DNA from: Chlamydiota bacterium
Lineage (GTDB): Bacteria; Chlamydiota; Chlamydiia; Chlamydiales; Parachlamydiaceae
NCBI GenBank assembly: GCA_013287145.1
Contig: JABDEI010000011.1
Coordinates: 1 to 33,880 of the forward strand
Length of the DNA: 33,880 nt
Reading direction: 5' to 3'
Under the pieces are notes generated by a model. The model was not told where the DNA came from. It was given only the letters and a program-made list of their open reading frames with translations, and made no database searches. Positions 33,139 to 33,880 of the stretch are shown in pieces. How positions within the stretch are numbered: position 1 is the stretch's first letter; every line of letters starts with the position of its first letter. Both the position numbers and the translations under genes were made by a program.

Positions 33139-33880
33139 ATGCCGCTTGCCTTTGCTGACTCGCATGCTCATCTCACAAGCGATGAGCTCTATCCTCAAAT
33201 CGATGCTTTAGTAGAGAGAGCTTCGCAAGCTAATGTCAATGCAATCATCAATATCTGCACCGATAGCGTGACCTTAGAGAGAGGATTGCAGCTTCAAGGG
33301 CGCTACCCCTGGATCTATCAAGCCGCAGCCACAACGCCTCACGACGTGGAAAAAGAGGGGGAATCGCAATTTCCCTTGATTGCCGACCAAGCTAAGGAAG
33401 GACGCTTAGTAGCCATTGGTGAAACCGGTCTGGACTACCATTACGCACATTCTAAGCCAGAAATCCAAAAGGAGTTCTTACGGCGCTATCTGCATTTGGC
33501 TTTAGAATGCCGTCTTCCCGTGATTATTCATTGCCGCGACGCCTTTACTGATTTTTTTGAAATTTTAGATGCCGAATACAAAGTCAATGGCAAGCATGCA
33601 GCTGGTGTTTTGCATTGTTTTACAGGCACGCAAGCTGAAGCTGAACAAGTGCTTTCACGCGGCTGGTATCTTTCCTTTAGTGGTATCGTCACTTTCAAAA
33701 AAAGCCTTGAATTGCAAGAAGTTGCCAGAAAAACGCCCTTATCGCAGCTTTTGATAGAAACCGATGCTCCCTATCTTGCCCCCCAAAGCAAAAGAGGCAA
33801 ACTCAATGAGTCTGCCTATCTTCCTGAAATAGCCCATATGATTGCGCAGCTGCAACATAAGACCCTCGAAGAAGTAGCTG
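33139..33880 (+). CDS. tatD: TatD-family metal-dependent deoxyribonuclease, 3' end outside window
   Basis: About 247 residues of a protein that normally has ~260 are visible; the frame is open to the window end. TIM-barrel metal-hydrolase motifs are present in order: FADSHAHL (H9 and H11, metal site), AIGETGLDYHY (glutamate ligand), VIIHCRDAF (histidine), VLHCFTGT (histidine) and LLIETDAPYLAP (aspartate). TatD/YcfH enzymes remove nucleotides from DNA 3' ends and may act on other phosphoesters. The ATG lies six bases after the dsbD stop with no clear Shine-Dalgarno, suggesting read-through translation from dsbD. A tatD-like gene next to dsbD in this position matches what I recall from Chlamydiaceae. 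Confidence 0.95.
   Translation, partial: MPLAFADSHAHLTSDELYPQIDALVERASQANVNAIINICTDSVTLERGLQLQGRYPWIYQAAATTPHDVEKEGESQFPLIADQAKEGRLVAIGETGLDYHYAHSKPEIQKEFLRRYLHLALECRLPVIIHCRDAFTDFFEILDAEYKVNGKHAAGVLHCFTGTQAEAEQVLSRGWYLSFSGIVTFKKSLELQEVARKTPLSQLLIETDAPYLAPQSKRGKLNESAYLPEIAHMIAQLQHKTLEEVA

Overview
The window most resembles a chromosomal segment of an environmental (amoeba-associated, Parachlamydiales-like) member of the Chlamydiae. The main evidence is the block tatD-dsbD-tolQ-tolR-tolA-tolB-pal-LysM, whose order matches what I recall from Chlamydiaceae. Supporting evidence is a type II-like phosphatidylserine decarboxylase, a Sel1-repeat protein, a giant DUF3638/DUF3645-type protein and a NADAR-domain protein. 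The presence of metK and murI, which as I recall are absent from Chlamydiaceae, argues for a less reduced relative. The taxonomic call is inference from gene content; no search was run.

Layout. Bases 1-4445 (+): the 3' part of a Sel1-repeat gene, a CYTH-domain gene, a SIMPL-domain secreted protein and a polytopic HTTM-like membrane protein. Bases 4539-14495 (-): one uninterrupted 3318-codon gene with a degenerate SF2 helicase-like core, convergent with the previous gene across a long inverted repeat. Bases 14679-14808 (+): tRNA-Ser(GCU) and its terminator. Bases 14807-17297 (-): a three-gene metal ABC importer. Bases 17437-18052 (-): a MazEF-type toxin-antitoxin pair with a palindromic operator inside its promoter. 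Bases 18097-19944: psd and a small secreted protein, bracketed by palindromes and repeats. Bases 19990-21174 (-): metK. Bases 21294-21791 (+): a small membrane-anchored protein. Bases 21813-22732: an IS200-like/RAYT-like HUH transposase in the middle of a symmetric set of REP-like hairpins. Bases 22769-24157 (-): a NADAR protein. Bases 24221-30700 (-): murI and the Tol-Pal cluster. Bases 30862-33880 (+): dsbD and the start of tatD.

How the genes work together. TolQRAB-Pal, the LysM protein and murI form an envelope/peptidoglycan group: a proton-driven trans-envelope motor, peptidoglycan-binding lipoproteins and D-glutamate supply. DsbD supplies reducing power to the periplasm of a cell type whose outer envelope is classically disulfide-rich. 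The ABC importer probably takes up Zn, Mn or Fe. The giant protein and the NADAR protein are the best candidates for unusual, possibly host-directed functions.

The most distinctive non-coding feature is the density of long palindromic elements. There are five structurally different ones (4392-4526, 18097-18186, 19611-19944, 21813-22732, 26752-27051), nearly all abutting gene 3' ends. One of them splits the tol-pal cluster between tolB and pal, and one supplies the C-terminal codons of a gene.
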